DNA of 32,682 nucleotides from Bacteroidia bacterium 43-41 (GTDB lineage Bacteria; Bacteroidota; Bacteroidia; Bacteroidales; Dysgonomonadaceae): NCBI GenBank assembly GCA_001898165.1, contig MKTD01000068.1, positions 1 to 32,682 of the forward strand, read 5' to 3'. Shown piece by piece: positions 1 to 8,301 of this stretch (position 1 is its first letter; each line of letters starts with the position of its first letter). The notes under the pieces were generated by a model. It saw only the letters and a program-made list of their open reading frames with translations, ran no database searches and was not told where the DNA came from. The position numbers and the translations under genes were made by a program.

Positions 1-72
1 CAATTTTTGTTGTATCATTGTTGCAACAATTTTTGTTGTATCATTGTTGCAAAAAATGTTGTATTCTTATTT
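1..72. repeat. 26-bp tandem repeat, two exact copies plus a decayed third
   Basis: Bases 1-26 and 27-52 are identical; the unit begins CAATTTTTGTTG and ends ATTGTTGCAA. Bases 53-72 look like a degraded third copy (shared TGTTGTAT core). The array may continue beyond the left edge. It lies just past the premature stop of the SusC-like gene, so it may mark the breakpoint that removed that gene's 3' end. The copies abut without spacers, so this is not a CRISPR array. Confidence 0.85.
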
Positions 73-101
73 GCTAAAACTGCTGTACTTCTGAATGCTG
101 T

Positions 102-2645
102 TTACACTAATGCAATATTAGCTCCAAAATAGTGTGGGGCATCTGAATATCCAATAAATTGTCTGTCATTGGAATTAATTAAACCATTACCATCTAAATC
201 CTTAAACTTAATATCCCCTGGTTCAGCATTTGGTTGAGTGGGTGAACTGCTTATTTCTTCAACAGTTTGGAAGATACCCTCTTGAATATAACCATACCAC
301 TCATTAATTGAATGTCCAACTTCAGTACGACTGAAACCACCTACAATTGGCGAAGGGATTTTTGTAACTTTATTCTTATTATACGTCCAATTTAAATTAA
401 CATCGTATTTTAACGGTGTATCATAGTTGGAATATCCCAGAGATAATTCAATACCTGTATTTGTAACAGCCCCCGCATTTTGATAAGGTGAGTTATCAAC
501 TCCCGCAGTAGCAAGAAGTGGAATTCGAACTAAGATATCTGTTGTATTTCTTTTATAAACATCTGCAATAAATGTTAACTGATTATTGAAGAATGAAGAT
601 TCCAATCCTGCTCCTAAAGTAGATGTCTTTTCCCACAAAAGACTTGAATTACCGAGTGATGTTGGACCAACACCAGTATATGTAATTCCTTCAGTTCCTG
701 CTCCAAACGGATAATATAACCCAGTAGAGTTTAATGTCGTTTGATAAGGATATACTCCAATATCTTGATTACCCAATATTCCCCAACTCGCACGAAGTTT
801 TAAATAACTAAGTAAAGGTGTATTTTTCATAAATTCCTCTTCTGATAAAACCCACCCTGCTGACGCACCTGGGAAAATACCTCTTCGGTAACTTTTTTCG
901 ATTCTTGAGGTTTCATCGATACGTACACTAGCGCTTAACAGATATTTATTTAGATAATCGTAATTTACTCGACCAAGGTACGATTGAATAGCCCAAGATG
1001 ATTTTGAACCACTATTGTTGATATTGCTGGAACCCGCGTTTAAGACTTGCATATTTTTGTCATTATTCAAGAAATTATTACGAGTTGCCCACATATTTCG
1101 GCTATTAGCCTCCTGAAACGTATAACCAGCCATAGCTGTTAGATTATGAACTGAATTTATTTTTGTAGTGTATGTTAAAATATTATCTATTGTATAATTA
1201 ATATTTTGATTATTATCAACATTAAGCACTGCTATAGGGTGATCACTGATAAGTCCTTTTGGTCCATAGCTATACGCTGGTATGAAATTATCTTGATCCC
1301 AAGTGAAATATTCAGTGTTAAAAGAAGTTTTAAAGTTCAATCCCTTAATTATTTCCCAATCTAGATATGTGATACCAATAAGTTTTTTCCAATTCTGATC
1401 GTATCTCCACAAATTGACAGCTATAAGAGGTTGTAACATAGTTATTGGTTCTCCATGGTGTGATGAGACTCCATAATTTCCGTTTTCATCGTATGCTGGA
1501 ACTGTAGGTGGATAAATCATCGCTCTATCTATAGCTTGTCCCCAATCGGTATTATTTGAAACTCCATAGTTTACACTTAAGTTTAAACCAAATTTTAAAT
1601 TTGGTAATATTAGCATATCATTACTAAGCTTTACATTAGCTCGATTAAACGTTGTGTTTTTTATAACGCCTTCTCCGGTATAAAAACTAGCTGATACTGC
1701 GTATGCATTTGTTTTTGTTCCCCCTGTTATATTTAAAGAATAATTTTGTTTGTACCCCGATTGTGAAATTTCATCAACCCAATTAGTTCCTGCCCCATAT
1801 GAGCTTACTTCTTGTTGTGAAAAAGGAATTGGCAAATTTGCTGCGGCATAATAATCATTTACCATAGTTGCGTATTCCTTTGCAGTTAGAGTAGGAATTT
1901 TATGACGAATATTATCTACAGCACCATATCCAGATACAGAAATTTTCATAGGAGCTTCAAAATTCCCTTTTTTAGTTGTAATTATTACAACTCCATTGGC
2001 ACCACGTGATCCATAAATTGCAGAAGATGCAGCATCTTTTAGAATTGTAATATTCTCTACATCATTAGGATTCAAATTAGATAAACCATCATTGGTGATC
2101 AAGCCATCAATTACAATTAGAGGATTATTGTTCGCTCCAAATGAACCATTGCCCCTTATTCTTATTGTTGTACCGCTATAAGGAGTTCCATTATTTTGAT
2201 AGATTTGCACACCGGCTAATTTTCCCTGCAAATTTTGTCCTATTCCCTGAACTGCTTGATTTTCCATTTTTGTTTGAGAAACAACTCCAACAGATCCAGT
2301 TAAATCTTTTTTAGCTTGTGTTCCATAGCCTACAACAACGATCTCGTCCAAAATCTCAGCATCCTGTTGAAGAATAATACGCATATTTGAAGAAGCAATT
2401 AATTCCTGCGATTTCATCCCAACATAAGATATGACCAAAGTATTATATCCACTTGGAACATTTAATGTAAAATTTCCATTATAATCTGTTATGGTTCCCT
2501 GTCCCGTACCTTTAATTTGAACAGTTGCTCCTATAACAGGTGCTCCAGACTCATCAACTACAATCCCAGTTACCTGAGTTTGTGATAATACGATACCTAC
2601 ATTCAAAAGAAATAGGATTAAAAAATAATAGACCTTTTTTTTCAT
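102..2645 (-). CDS. SusC-like TonB-dependent receptor, C-terminally truncated (probable pseudogene)
   Basis: Outer-membrane receptor of the SusC/RagA family, which with a SusD lipoprotein imports oligosaccharides using TonB energy. From Met at 2645 the protein is 847 residues: a signal peptide ending near LSQ, a carboxypeptidase-D-like domain (VTGIVVDESGAPVIGATV), the EIVVVGYGTQ segment, a plug domain (PLIVIDG, NPNDVENITILKDA, IYGSRGANGVVIITTKKG) and most of the beta-barrel. An upstream in-frame Met at 2666 is less likely, because the later Met begins a classic MKKK signal peptide. Family members run to about 1,000 residues and end in an aromatic residue; this one stops after GDIKFKDLDGNG and GANIALV. 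No frame in bases 1-101 restores SusC sequence. No susD follows within the window. It lies downstream of GH172 and fucI, is visibly more AT-rich than they are, and may be a broken import partner of that locus. Confidence 0.85.
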   Translation of the reverse strand: MKKKVYYFLILFLLNVGIVLSQTQVTGIVVDESGAPVIGATVQIKGTGQGTITDYNGNFTLNVPSGYNTLVISYVGMKSQELIASSNMRIILQQDAEILDEIVVVGYGTQAKKDLTGSVGVVSQTKMENQAVQGIGQNLQGKLAGVQIYQNNGTPYSGTTIRIRGNGSFGANNNPLIVIDGLITNDGLSNLNPNDVENITILKDAASSAIYGSRGANGVVIITTKKGNFEAPMKISVSGYGAVDNIRHKIPTLTAKEYATMVNDYYAAANLPIPFSQQEVSSYGAGTNWVDEISQSGYKQNYSLNITGGTKTNAYAVSASFYTGEGVIKNTTFNRANVKLSNDMLILPNLKFGLNLSVNYGVSNNTDWGQAIDRAMIYPPTVPAYDENGNYGVSSHHGEPITMLQPLIAVNLWRYDQNWKKLIGITYLDWEIIKGLNFKTSFNTEYFTWDQDNFIPAYSYGPKGLISDHPIAVLNVDNNQNINYTIDNILTYTTKINSVHNLTAMAGYTFQEANSRNMWATRNNFLNNDKNMQVLNAGSSNINNSGSKSSWAIQSYLGRVNYDYLNKYLLSASVRIDETSRIEKSYRRGIFPGASAGWVLSEEEFMKNTPLLSYLKLRASWGILGNQDIGVYPYQTTLNSTGLYYPFGAGTEGITYTGVGPTSLGNSSLLWEKTSTLGAGLESSFFNNQLTFIADVYKRNTTDILVRIPLLATAGVDNSPYQNAGAVTNTGIELSLGYSNYDTPLKYDVNLNWTYNKNKVTKIPSPIVGGFSRTEVGHSINEWYGYIQEGIFQTVEEISSSPTQPNAEPGDIKFKDLDGNGLINSNDRQFIGYSDAPHYFGANIALV

Positions 2646-2775
2646 AAAAAATATTTTTAAATTCAATTAATTATTAAATTGTTAGAACCATAATTTAAAC
2701 AATACTGCTATGCAATGTTATCTTTAGAATTAATATGTTTTCATAGGCAAAATATTTAAAAGTTAATAATATTTC

Positions 2776-3975
2776 TCACTCATTCCCCCACAACTGAGGA
2801 TCATTCCCTTTTGCTTTCCGCCATGCATCTCTCCAACGGTGCATATCCATATGATTGATAAACGGTTTCGGCTTTCTCATTTCCTGGGTGGGTGCAGGTG
2901 GAAGCATCACCGCACTTTCCTGATACCAGTAAGCCACAGTAGCCAGATCAAGAGTCAGGTTATTGTTATGTCCGGTCTCAATGGTTCCCTTTATCGCAGT
3001 TTCAAAAAAGATGGGATCGTTGATAAAGAACCGGTATACATGGGTTCTTCCCAACCAGCCTATATCGTTGTTTACCCTTGGATAACCGAAATAAGGATGG
3101 GAGAACGGTTCTTTTGGGCACCAGGAAGTGTTGAAAAAATCTTCGGTTCCGGTACCGATCAGGGAAGGGGTTTTTTCTCCGTCGATAAACCACATATCAT
3201 CACCTTCACCGTACCACATCGGAGTGGGAGAATGCACATAGTAATTGATTCCTACGAAATGGCCCTTCCCTTTGGTATCAATAAAAACATAATTGCGGTC
3301 TCCGGTAGTATTGGTTTTTTGCGGAGCTGTAACCGACCACTCCGTTTCCCCTTCCGGAAGCGCTTTTGTGAGGCTGTGATTATACCAGGCGTGAAAGCGA
3401 CCCATCCCTTCGGGAAGTTTAGCCATCTCCAGGTAATCAACATAGAAATAGAAGGCATTGATTGTCTTATCGGTCTGATTTTCGATCTCTATCCTTGCTC
3501 CTTTTTCAAAGGGCATCGCAAAATAGCTGCTCAGTCCGGTTCCATTCTCAGGTCCCGCAGACAGGGGAAACGAGGCGTAGTTATACCCTTCGTCCCACCC
3601 CTGGCCAAAGAAAGGCCCGATAGGTGATTCCACAGAAGGATAATCGTTCCCGTCCCAATACATCCTGATAATGATATCATTCCTGCTTAACTCACCGGGT
3701 GGCGGGGCAATGGTGATCCAGATATGATTGATCACACCGGTACCTTTTATCTCCGCAATGGTTCTTTTCTCTCCGGGACTGAAAGGTTCCAGGTGATCGC
3801 GGTTCCCCCCCGTAGGATCGGTACTGGATATCCTCCTGTTTTTCATGCCCGGTTTCAATTTTGCCAGTTCAAACATCTCCCCCATCGACTCTGTTTGGGA
3901 AAAGAGGGAGAACGAAAGCATAACCCCCAGAATAAGGGCGCTCAATTTCAACATTTTAAAATTAATTCTCTCCAT
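2776..3975 (-). CDS. Secreted GH172 (DUF2961) glycoside hydrolase
   Basis: A 399-residue protein with an N-terminal signal peptide (LKLSALILGVMLSFSLFSQ) and one DUF2961/GH172 domain filling the rest. Family landmarks are GTGVINHIWITI near residue 80, the acidic strand IIIRMYWDGNDYPSVESPIG near 100, GDDMWFIDGE and the conserved GTGTEDFFNTSW, followed by FSHPYFGYPRV. Characterised GH172 enzymes are exo-acting on furanosides: alpha-D-fructofuranosidase or difructose-dianhydride enzymes and D-arabinofuranosidases. The exact substrate cannot be read here. The gene starts 52 bp after fucI on the same strand, so the two are probably co-transcribed under the LacI-type regulator. A second Met at 3954 is an alternative start that gives a tidier signal peptide. 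Length is normal for the family. The family call is firm; the substrate is inference. Confidence 0.88.
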   Translation of the reverse strand: MERINFKMLKLSALILGVMLSFSLFSQTESMGEMFELAKLKPGMKNRRISSTDPTGGNRDHLEPFSPGEKRTIAEIKGTGVINHIWITIAPPPGELSRNDIIIRMYWDGNDYPSVESPIGPFFGQGWDEGYNYASFPLSAGPENGTGLSSYFAMPFEKGARIEIENQTDKTINAFYFYVDYLEMAKLPEGMGRFHAWYNHSLTKALPEGETEWSVTAPQKTNTTGDRNYVFIDTKGKGHFVGINYYVHSPTPMWYGEGDDMWFIDGEKTPSLIGTGTEDFFNTSWCPKEPFSHPYFGYPRVNNDIGWLGRTHVYRFFINDPIFFETAIKGTIETGHNNNLTLDLATVAYWYQESAVMLPPAPTQEMRKPKPFINHMDMHRWRDAWRKAKGNDPQLWGNE

Positions 3976-4027
3976 AGTATCTATTTATTTAGCTTATTAT
4001 AATAAGGCTATTTTTCTCAAATCATCT

Positions 4028-5803
4028 CTATCTGTACAACGGCCCGTATGTTGAGCAAGCGCGGTAATCCGCTCCCTCATTGTCGGAACCGAAGGCAGAC
4101 CATGCATCGGGACGGAAGATCTTTCCATCATCCACATTGTGCATATTTACCGGGATTGAAAGCGCCGAAGCCAAGGTGATCAGATCGGCGCCGATATGGC
4201 CGTAGCTGATGGCACCATGGTTTGCCCCCCAATAATTCATCACCGAATAGACATCCGTGAAACGCCCTTTTCCGGTTAACCGGGGCACAAAAAAGGTAGA
4301 AGGCCATGTCTTGTCGGTACGTTTGTTGATGATATCGAATACTTCTTCGGGAAACGCGGCTGTCCATCCCTCGGCGATCTGGAGTACCGGCCCCAACCCT
4401 TTGATCAGGTTCAGGCGGCACATGGTCACCGGCATACCCGCCCTGGTCATGAATTGTGAAGAATATCCTCCTCCGCGCATATATTCAAGCGAGGCAGGAT
4501 ACCAGGTGGTCGCGTCTATCATCTTTTTCACTTCATCCTCATTGATCTCCCAGAAAGGTTTCATGACGGGATCACCGTTTTCATCCGACTGTTGGCCGGT
4601 ACCGTCGAGGGTACATGAACCTGAATTGATGAGGTGGATAGCGCCGTCTTTCAACAATCCCTCCGGTTTCCAACCACTTACCCGTTCTATAGCTTCGGGA
4701 CTCCAGTAGGTGCGCACGTCGGCAAAGATCTGGGGAGTGTTGGTAAGCAATTGGTTGAACAACATGCTTATACCATTCAGGTGATCGTCCTCGGTAGCAA
4801 AAGTGAAAGGCTTCCGGATACCGTTCCAGTCGAACGAGGAATTGAGGACAGCCTCGGAAAAATCACCGTCGGGCAGAAAGTCGGTCCATTGCCGTTGCCC
4901 TTGGAAACCTCCCGCTATGGCGTTGTGCCCGAGCGCTTCTTCACCGTATCCCATAGTATCCAGTGCCGGATTCCCTATCATCAGGTCGCGCATGATCAAC
5001 GTCATCTTCACCACAAACTCCCAGTCTTTATCTTTCTGTTCACGGCTGTGTCTCAGGTGTTCGGGATTAAAATCCTCGCCTTCACGCGACATACAGTTTT
5101 CTTTTGTCCAGGCCATCGCTCTTTCAAATTCACCTTTATCGTAAATTTCAAGCTGAATCCGCCGAAGGATTTCACTCGTATCCACAAATTCGGCACGCAT
5201 GCCGAGATACTCCTGCAAAAAATCGGGATTTACCATCGATCCGCCGATTCCCATCGATACCGACCCAATAGCCAGGTATGATTTTCCGCGCATAATGGCA
5301 ACCGCCAATCCGGCACGGGCGAACCGGAGAAGCTTTTCTCTTACGTCACCGGGGATTACCCCGTCGCCAACATCCTGCACATTTTTTCCGTAAATACCAA
5401 ATGCAGGCAAGCCTTTCTGATTATGGACGGCGAGCGCGGCCGACAAATAAACCGCACCGGGGCGTTCCGTCCCGTTGAATCCCCAAATTGCCTTGGGCAT
5501 GAGCGGATCCATATCAATGGTCTCGGAACCGTAACACCAGCAAGGAGTTACGGATAAAGTCAAACCCACTCCCTCTTTTTCAAATTTTTCGGCACACAAG
5601 GCTGCTTCTTTCACACCACCGATTGTTGTATCCGCAATAACGCACTCTATAGGCGTCCCGTCAGGATATTTCAATGTTTCAGAATAAAGTTTTGCGGCAC
5701 TTTTTGCCAAATTCATCGTTGTCTCTTCCAACGATTCACGTATCCCGCCCCGTCTTCCGTCGATTATGGGACGAATACCAATTTTAGGATAATTTTGTTT
5801 CAT
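4028..5803 (-). CDS. fucI: L-fucose isomerase (also a D-arabinose isomerase)
   Basis: Cytoplasmic ketol-isomerase turning L-fucose into L-fuculose; the E. coli enzyme also converts D-arabinose to D-ribulose. At 591 residues it equals E. coli FucI in length and follows it closely: [12 protein letters not shown] at the N-terminus, [16 protein letters not shown] near 85-100, [41 protein letters not shown] and a YGPLYR terminus. The Mn2+ ligands are present: Glu338 (in FATED), Asp362 (in FADVRTYW) and His529 (in WGANHG), matching E. coli 337, 361 and 528. It is the first gene after the divergently spaced lacI, with an operator-like palindrome in its leader and another beside its promoter. No fuculose kinase or aldolase lies in the window. 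The neighbouring GH172 leaves open whether the physiological substrate is fucose or D-arabinose. Confidence 0.96.
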   Translation of the reverse strand: MKQNYPKIGIRPIIDGRRGGIRESLEETTMNLAKSAAKLYSETLKYPDGTPIECVIADTTIGGVKEAALCAEKFEKEGVGLTLSVTPCWCYGSETIDMDPLMPKAIWGFNGTERPGAVYLSAALAVHNQKGLPAFGIYGKNVQDVGDGVIPGDVREKLLRFARAGLAVAIMRGKSYLAIGSVSMGIGGSMVNPDFLQEYLGMRAEFVDTSEILRRIQLEIYDKGEFERAMAWTKENCMSREGEDFNPEHLRHSREQKDKDWEFVVKMTLIMRDLMIGNPALDTMGYGEEALGHNAIAGGFQGQRQWTDFLPDGDFSEAVLNSSFDWNGIRKPFTFATEDDHLNGISMLFNQLLTNTPQIFADVRTYWSPEAIERVSGWKPEGLLKDGAIHLINSGSCTLDGTGQQSDENGDPVMKPFWEINEDEVKKMIDATTWYPASLEYMRGGGYSSQFMTRAGMPVTMCRLNLIKGLGPVLQIAEGWTAAFPEEVFDIINKRTDKTWPSTFFVPRLTGKGRFTDVYSVMNYWGANHGAISYGHIGADLITLASALSIPVNMHNVDDGKIFRPDAWSAFGSDNEGADYRACSTYGPLYR

Positions 5804-5826
5804 ACACGAGAATTTTTATAATTATC

Positions 5827-5842
5827 AGTTAAACGTTTAACT
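5827..5842. promoter_or_regulatory. Operator-like palindrome O1 in the fucI leader
   Basis: AGTTAAACGTTTAACT is a perfect 16-bp palindrome with a central CG, typical of LacI-family operators. It lies in the fucI leader, about 25 bp before the start codon and downstream of the predicted promoter, where a bound repressor would block elongation. The LacI-type gene is immediately upstream. Confidence 0.75.
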
Positions 5843-5883
5843 TAACAGGAGAGATGGATAAGAACTTTACCAATCAGTAAAAC

Positions 5884-5891
5884 CAAATTTA
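5884..5891 (-). promoter_or_regulatory. fucI promoter -7 element
   Basis: On the minus strand the bases read TAAATTTG, a perfect fit to the Bacteroidota -7 consensus TAnnTTTG. It lies about 80 bp before the fucI start and abuts operator O2. No convincing -33 TTTG element is seen. Confidence 0.6.
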
Positions 5892-5905
5892 ATTAATCGT
5901 TTAAC
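5892..5905. promoter_or_regulatory. Operator-like site O2 overlapping the fucI promoter
   Basis: ATTAATCGTTTAAC matches O1 at 12 of 14 positions and has the same central CG. It sits directly upstream of the -7 element, between the -33 and -7 positions, where a bound LacI-family protein would exclude RNA polymerase. Confidence 0.65.
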
Positions 5906-5929
5906 TTTAAAAATGAAAGAATTATTGTC

Positions 5930-6946
5930 TCACTGACACATTACATTTTCGTTTAACACCAACTCCGCCTCTACAACGATGTTTTCAATTTCGCCGCTTT
6001 TCATTTCGATTTGATCAATTAACAGTTCCACCGCATTTTTTGCCATCTCTTTAATAGGTTGCTTAATAAAAGGTACGGTATAGGGCAGGATGTAGAAAGC
6101 ATCATTTTCGTCAAAACACATGATCTGAATATCTTTTTGAATATTGATATTGTTTTTGATCAATTCTTTCACTCCATTGATGGAGATTGAATTGGTTGTG
6201 AAAAATATGCCGTCTATTTTTTCTCTCTTTGACATTAAATTACAAATTGCCTTTTTAATGTCGCTTTTCAAAAAATCATACCGTACTTCTTCCATAATAT
6301 CTGAATCATATATACCCGCATGTTTCAAAGCATCCACACAGCCGCGCCTGCGTTCATTGATGTGATAATGATCCTGCTTATAGGTGACCAGCCCAATTCG
6401 TTTACACCCTTTCTGAATAAGTTGTTCAGTGGACCGATAAGATATCTCATAATTGTTGATCAGCACCGAATTAACCGGTAATTCAGGAAAGCTTCTATCA
6501 ACCAAAACAAATGGAATCTTATTGTTCATCAATCTTTTTAAAAGATACTGACTATTTTCAGTTGGTGTGATAATCAACCCCTCCACTTGTCGGGCATACA
6601 AAAATTTTATCAAATTCTCCATCTCATTCGGCTGTTCATTGGTATTCCCTATGATCACACTATATCCTTTTTGCTCGGCATAATTCTGTATATGTAAGGC
6701 CAGCGCTCCAAAAAAGAGGTTGGAGATATCAGCGATGATCAAACCAATGGTTCGGGACTTACCCACTTTTAAGCCCTTTGCCAGGGTATTGGGAATATAA
6801 TTCAATTCGGCAGCTTTATCCAATATTTTCTGCGACATCTCATTGCTTACACGACCTGCTTTATTTTTACCGTTCAAAACAAGAGATACGGTTGCGGTAG
6901 AAACCTCTAACTCTTTAGCGATATCTTTTAAGGATACTCTTTTCAA
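5930..6946 (-). CDS. LacI-family transcriptional regulator (TTG start)
   Basis: A 338-residue sugar-responsive repressor. The N-terminal helix-turn-helix reads RVSLKDIAKELEVSTATVS (residues 3-21), with the hinge NYIPNTLAKGLKVGKS near 50-65; a periplasmic-binding-protein-like sensor domain follows from TIGLIIADISNLFFG to the end. The start is TTG at 6946: an in-frame stop lies 8 codons upstream with no ATG between, and the family always begins just before the helix-turn-helix. The gene is 126 bp upstream of fucI on the same strand. CG-centred palindromes lie at its own promoter (O3) and at the fucI promoter (O1, O2), so it most likely represses itself and the fucI-GH172-susC genes. The inducer is unknown, but a fucose- or arabinose-related sugar is the natural guess. 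Confidence 0.92.
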   Translation of the reverse strand: MKRVSLKDIAKELEVSTATVSLVLNGKNKAGRVSNEMSQKILDKAAELNYIPNTLAKGLKVGKSRTIGLIIADISNLFFGALALHIQNYAEQKGYSVIIGNTNEQPNEMENLIKFLYARQVEGLIITPTENSQYLLKRLMNNKIPFVLVDRSFPELPVNSVLINNYEISYRSTEQLIQKGCKRIGLVTYKQDHYHINERRRGCVDALKHAGIYDSDIMEEVRYDFLKSDIKKAICNLMSKREKIDGIFFTTNSISINGVKELIKNNINIQKDIQIMCFDENDAFYILPYTVPFIKQPIKEMAKNAVELLIDQIEMKSGEIENIVVEAELVLNENVMCQ

Positions 6947-6977
6947 ACCTGATATGGAATAATAACGTTAGTTAATA

Positions 6978-6985
6978 CAAAAGTA
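6978..6985 (-). promoter_or_regulatory. lacI promoter -7 element
   Basis: The minus strand reads TACTTTTG, a perfect TAnnTTTG match about 32 bp before the TTG start of the LacI-type gene. Operator-like palindrome O3 lies just upstream, as O2 does at fucI. Confidence 0.6.
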
Positions 6986-6990
6986 TTAGG

Positions 6991-7002
6991 TTAATCGATT
7001 AA
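6991..7002. promoter_or_regulatory. Operator-like palindrome O3 at the lacI promoter
   Basis: TTAATCGATTAA is a perfect 12-bp palindrome with the same TTAA-CG-TTAA layout as O1 and O2. It is 5 bp upstream of the lacI -7 element, which suggests autorepression. Confidence 0.6.
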
Positions 7003-7082
7003 TTAAAAATAAATTTATATGTTTTACAACATATTTTATCTATTTTGAAGTAATTTAGAACAATTTTAAATAAAAAATAATT

Positions 7083-8186
7083 TCACACATTAAATCTGAA
7101 GTGCATCACATCTCCGTCCTGGACGATGTATTCTTTGCCTTCCACACTCATTTTTCCCGCTTCTTTAACTGCCGGTTCGGAACCGTATTTTATGTAGTCC
7201 TGGTATTTTATTACTTCTGCACGGATAAATCCCTTCTCAAAATCGGTATGGATGACACCGGCGCATTGTGGCGCCTTCCATCCTTTTTGGAATGTCCAGG
7301 CACGCACTTCCTGTGGGCCTGCGGTCAGAAATGTCTGAAGATTCAACAATTTATATGCAGCTTTAATCAACCGGTTCACACCTGACTCTTTCAAACCAAG
7401 TTCAGCGAGAAACATCTCCCGTTCTTCGTAGGTATCAAATTCAGCTATTTCAGACTCTATCTTGGCTGCTACAATCAAAACTTCTGCATTTTCGTTCTTT
7501 ATCGACTCGCTAACCTGATCTACAAATCTATTTCCGCTTACGGCACTTTTTTCGTCAACGTTGCAAACATAAAGTACCGGTTTCGAGGTTAAAAGAAACA
7601 GATCGTGAGCGGCTTTATTTTCGTCTTTAGTCTCAAAAACAACTGTTCTGGCTGATTCTCCCCTCAACAATGCTTCGCGGATTTTTGAATAGACTTCAAA
7701 TACCAGTTTAGCATCTTTGTCACCTCCTGTTTTAGCCTGTTTTTCTATTTTTTGAATTCTCGATTCAATAGTTTCAAGGTCTTTCAACTGTAGCTCGGCA
7801 TCAATAATTTCCTTGTCGCGAACCGGATTTATGCTTCCGTCGACGTGTGTTACATTCTCGTCTTCAAAACAACGCAATACATGCAATATAGCATCGGTCT
7901 CCCGAATATTGGCAAGAAATTTATTTCCCAACCCCTCGCCCTTGCTTGCCCCTTTTACCAATCCGGCTATATCTACTATCTCCACTGTTGTGGGAACAAT
8001 CTTTTGAGGATGAACCAATTCTGCCAATTTGTTCAACCGTTCATCGGGAACGGTTATTACACCCACATTAGGCTCGATAGTACAGAACGGAAAGTTTGCA
8101 GCCTGCGCTTTAGCGTTTGATAAACAATTAAAAAGAGTGGATTTTCCCACATTGGGAAGCCCAACAATACCACATTGAAGAGACAT
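7083..8186 (-). CDS. ychF: Redox-regulated ribosome-binding ATPase YchF (OLA1 family)
   Basis: A 367-residue P-loop NTPase of the Obg superfamily that binds ribosomes and prefers ATP to GTP. The N-terminus reads MSLQCGIVGLPNVGKSTLFN with the Walker A motif at residues 9-17. The switch region DIAGLVKGASKGEGLGNKFL is at about 70-90, the family's atypical NVDE replaces the usual NKxD of GTPases near 210, and a C-terminal TGS domain includes AWTFQKGWKAPQCAGVIH and ends MHFRFNV. Length matches E. coli YchF (363 residues). It has its own promoter at 8263-8270 and follows nadA on the same strand with a 115-bp gap. Confidence 0.96.
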   Translation of the reverse strand: MSLQCGIVGLPNVGKSTLFNCLSNAKAQAANFPFCTIEPNVGVITVPDERLNKLAELVHPQKIVPTTVEIVDIAGLVKGASKGEGLGNKFLANIRETDAILHVLRCFEDENVTHVDGSINPVRDKEIIDAELQLKDLETIESRIQKIEKQAKTGGDKDAKLVFEVYSKIREALLRGESARTVVFETKDENKAAHDLFLLTSKPVLYVCNVDEKSAVSGNRFVDQVSESIKNENAEVLIVAAKIESEIAEFDTYEEREMFLAELGLKESGVNRLIKAAYKLLNLQTFLTAGPQEVRAWTFQKGWKAPQCAGVIHTDFEKGFIRAEVIKYQDYIKYGSEPAVKEAGKMSVEGKEYIVQDGDVMHFRFNV

Positions 8187-8262
8187 TCAAATAAAAATTT
8201 AAAATCGCTTCGCTTCAAGAACCAAGACTGGAGACAAAGCTGAAATTTATGTTTTGCGGGCG

Positions 8263-8270
8263 CAAAGGTA
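8263..8270 (-). promoter_or_regulatory. ychF promoter -7 element
   Basis: The minus strand reads TACCTTTG, a perfect TAnnTTTG match, about 77 bp before the ychF start and just past the nadA stop codon. Confidence 0.65.
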
Positions 8271-8301
8271 CAAAAAAATACGTGATTTACCGTACTGCCA
8301 T

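Noticed and set aside
1-72. Tandem repeats as a CRISPR array
   Set aside because: The 26-bp copies abut directly, with no unique spacers, and no cas gene is near.
1-101. SusC C-terminus continued in another frame (simple frameshift)
   Set aside because: I read all three minus-strand frames after the stop and none resembles the closing strands of a SusC barrel.
2839-3627. Long plus-strand open frame opposite the GH172 gene
   Set aside because: It mirrors the codons of a clearly recognisable enzyme and has no family features of its own.
4257-5281. Plus-strand open frames opposite fucI
   Set aside because: They are antisense shadows of a gene with full-length similarity to FucI.
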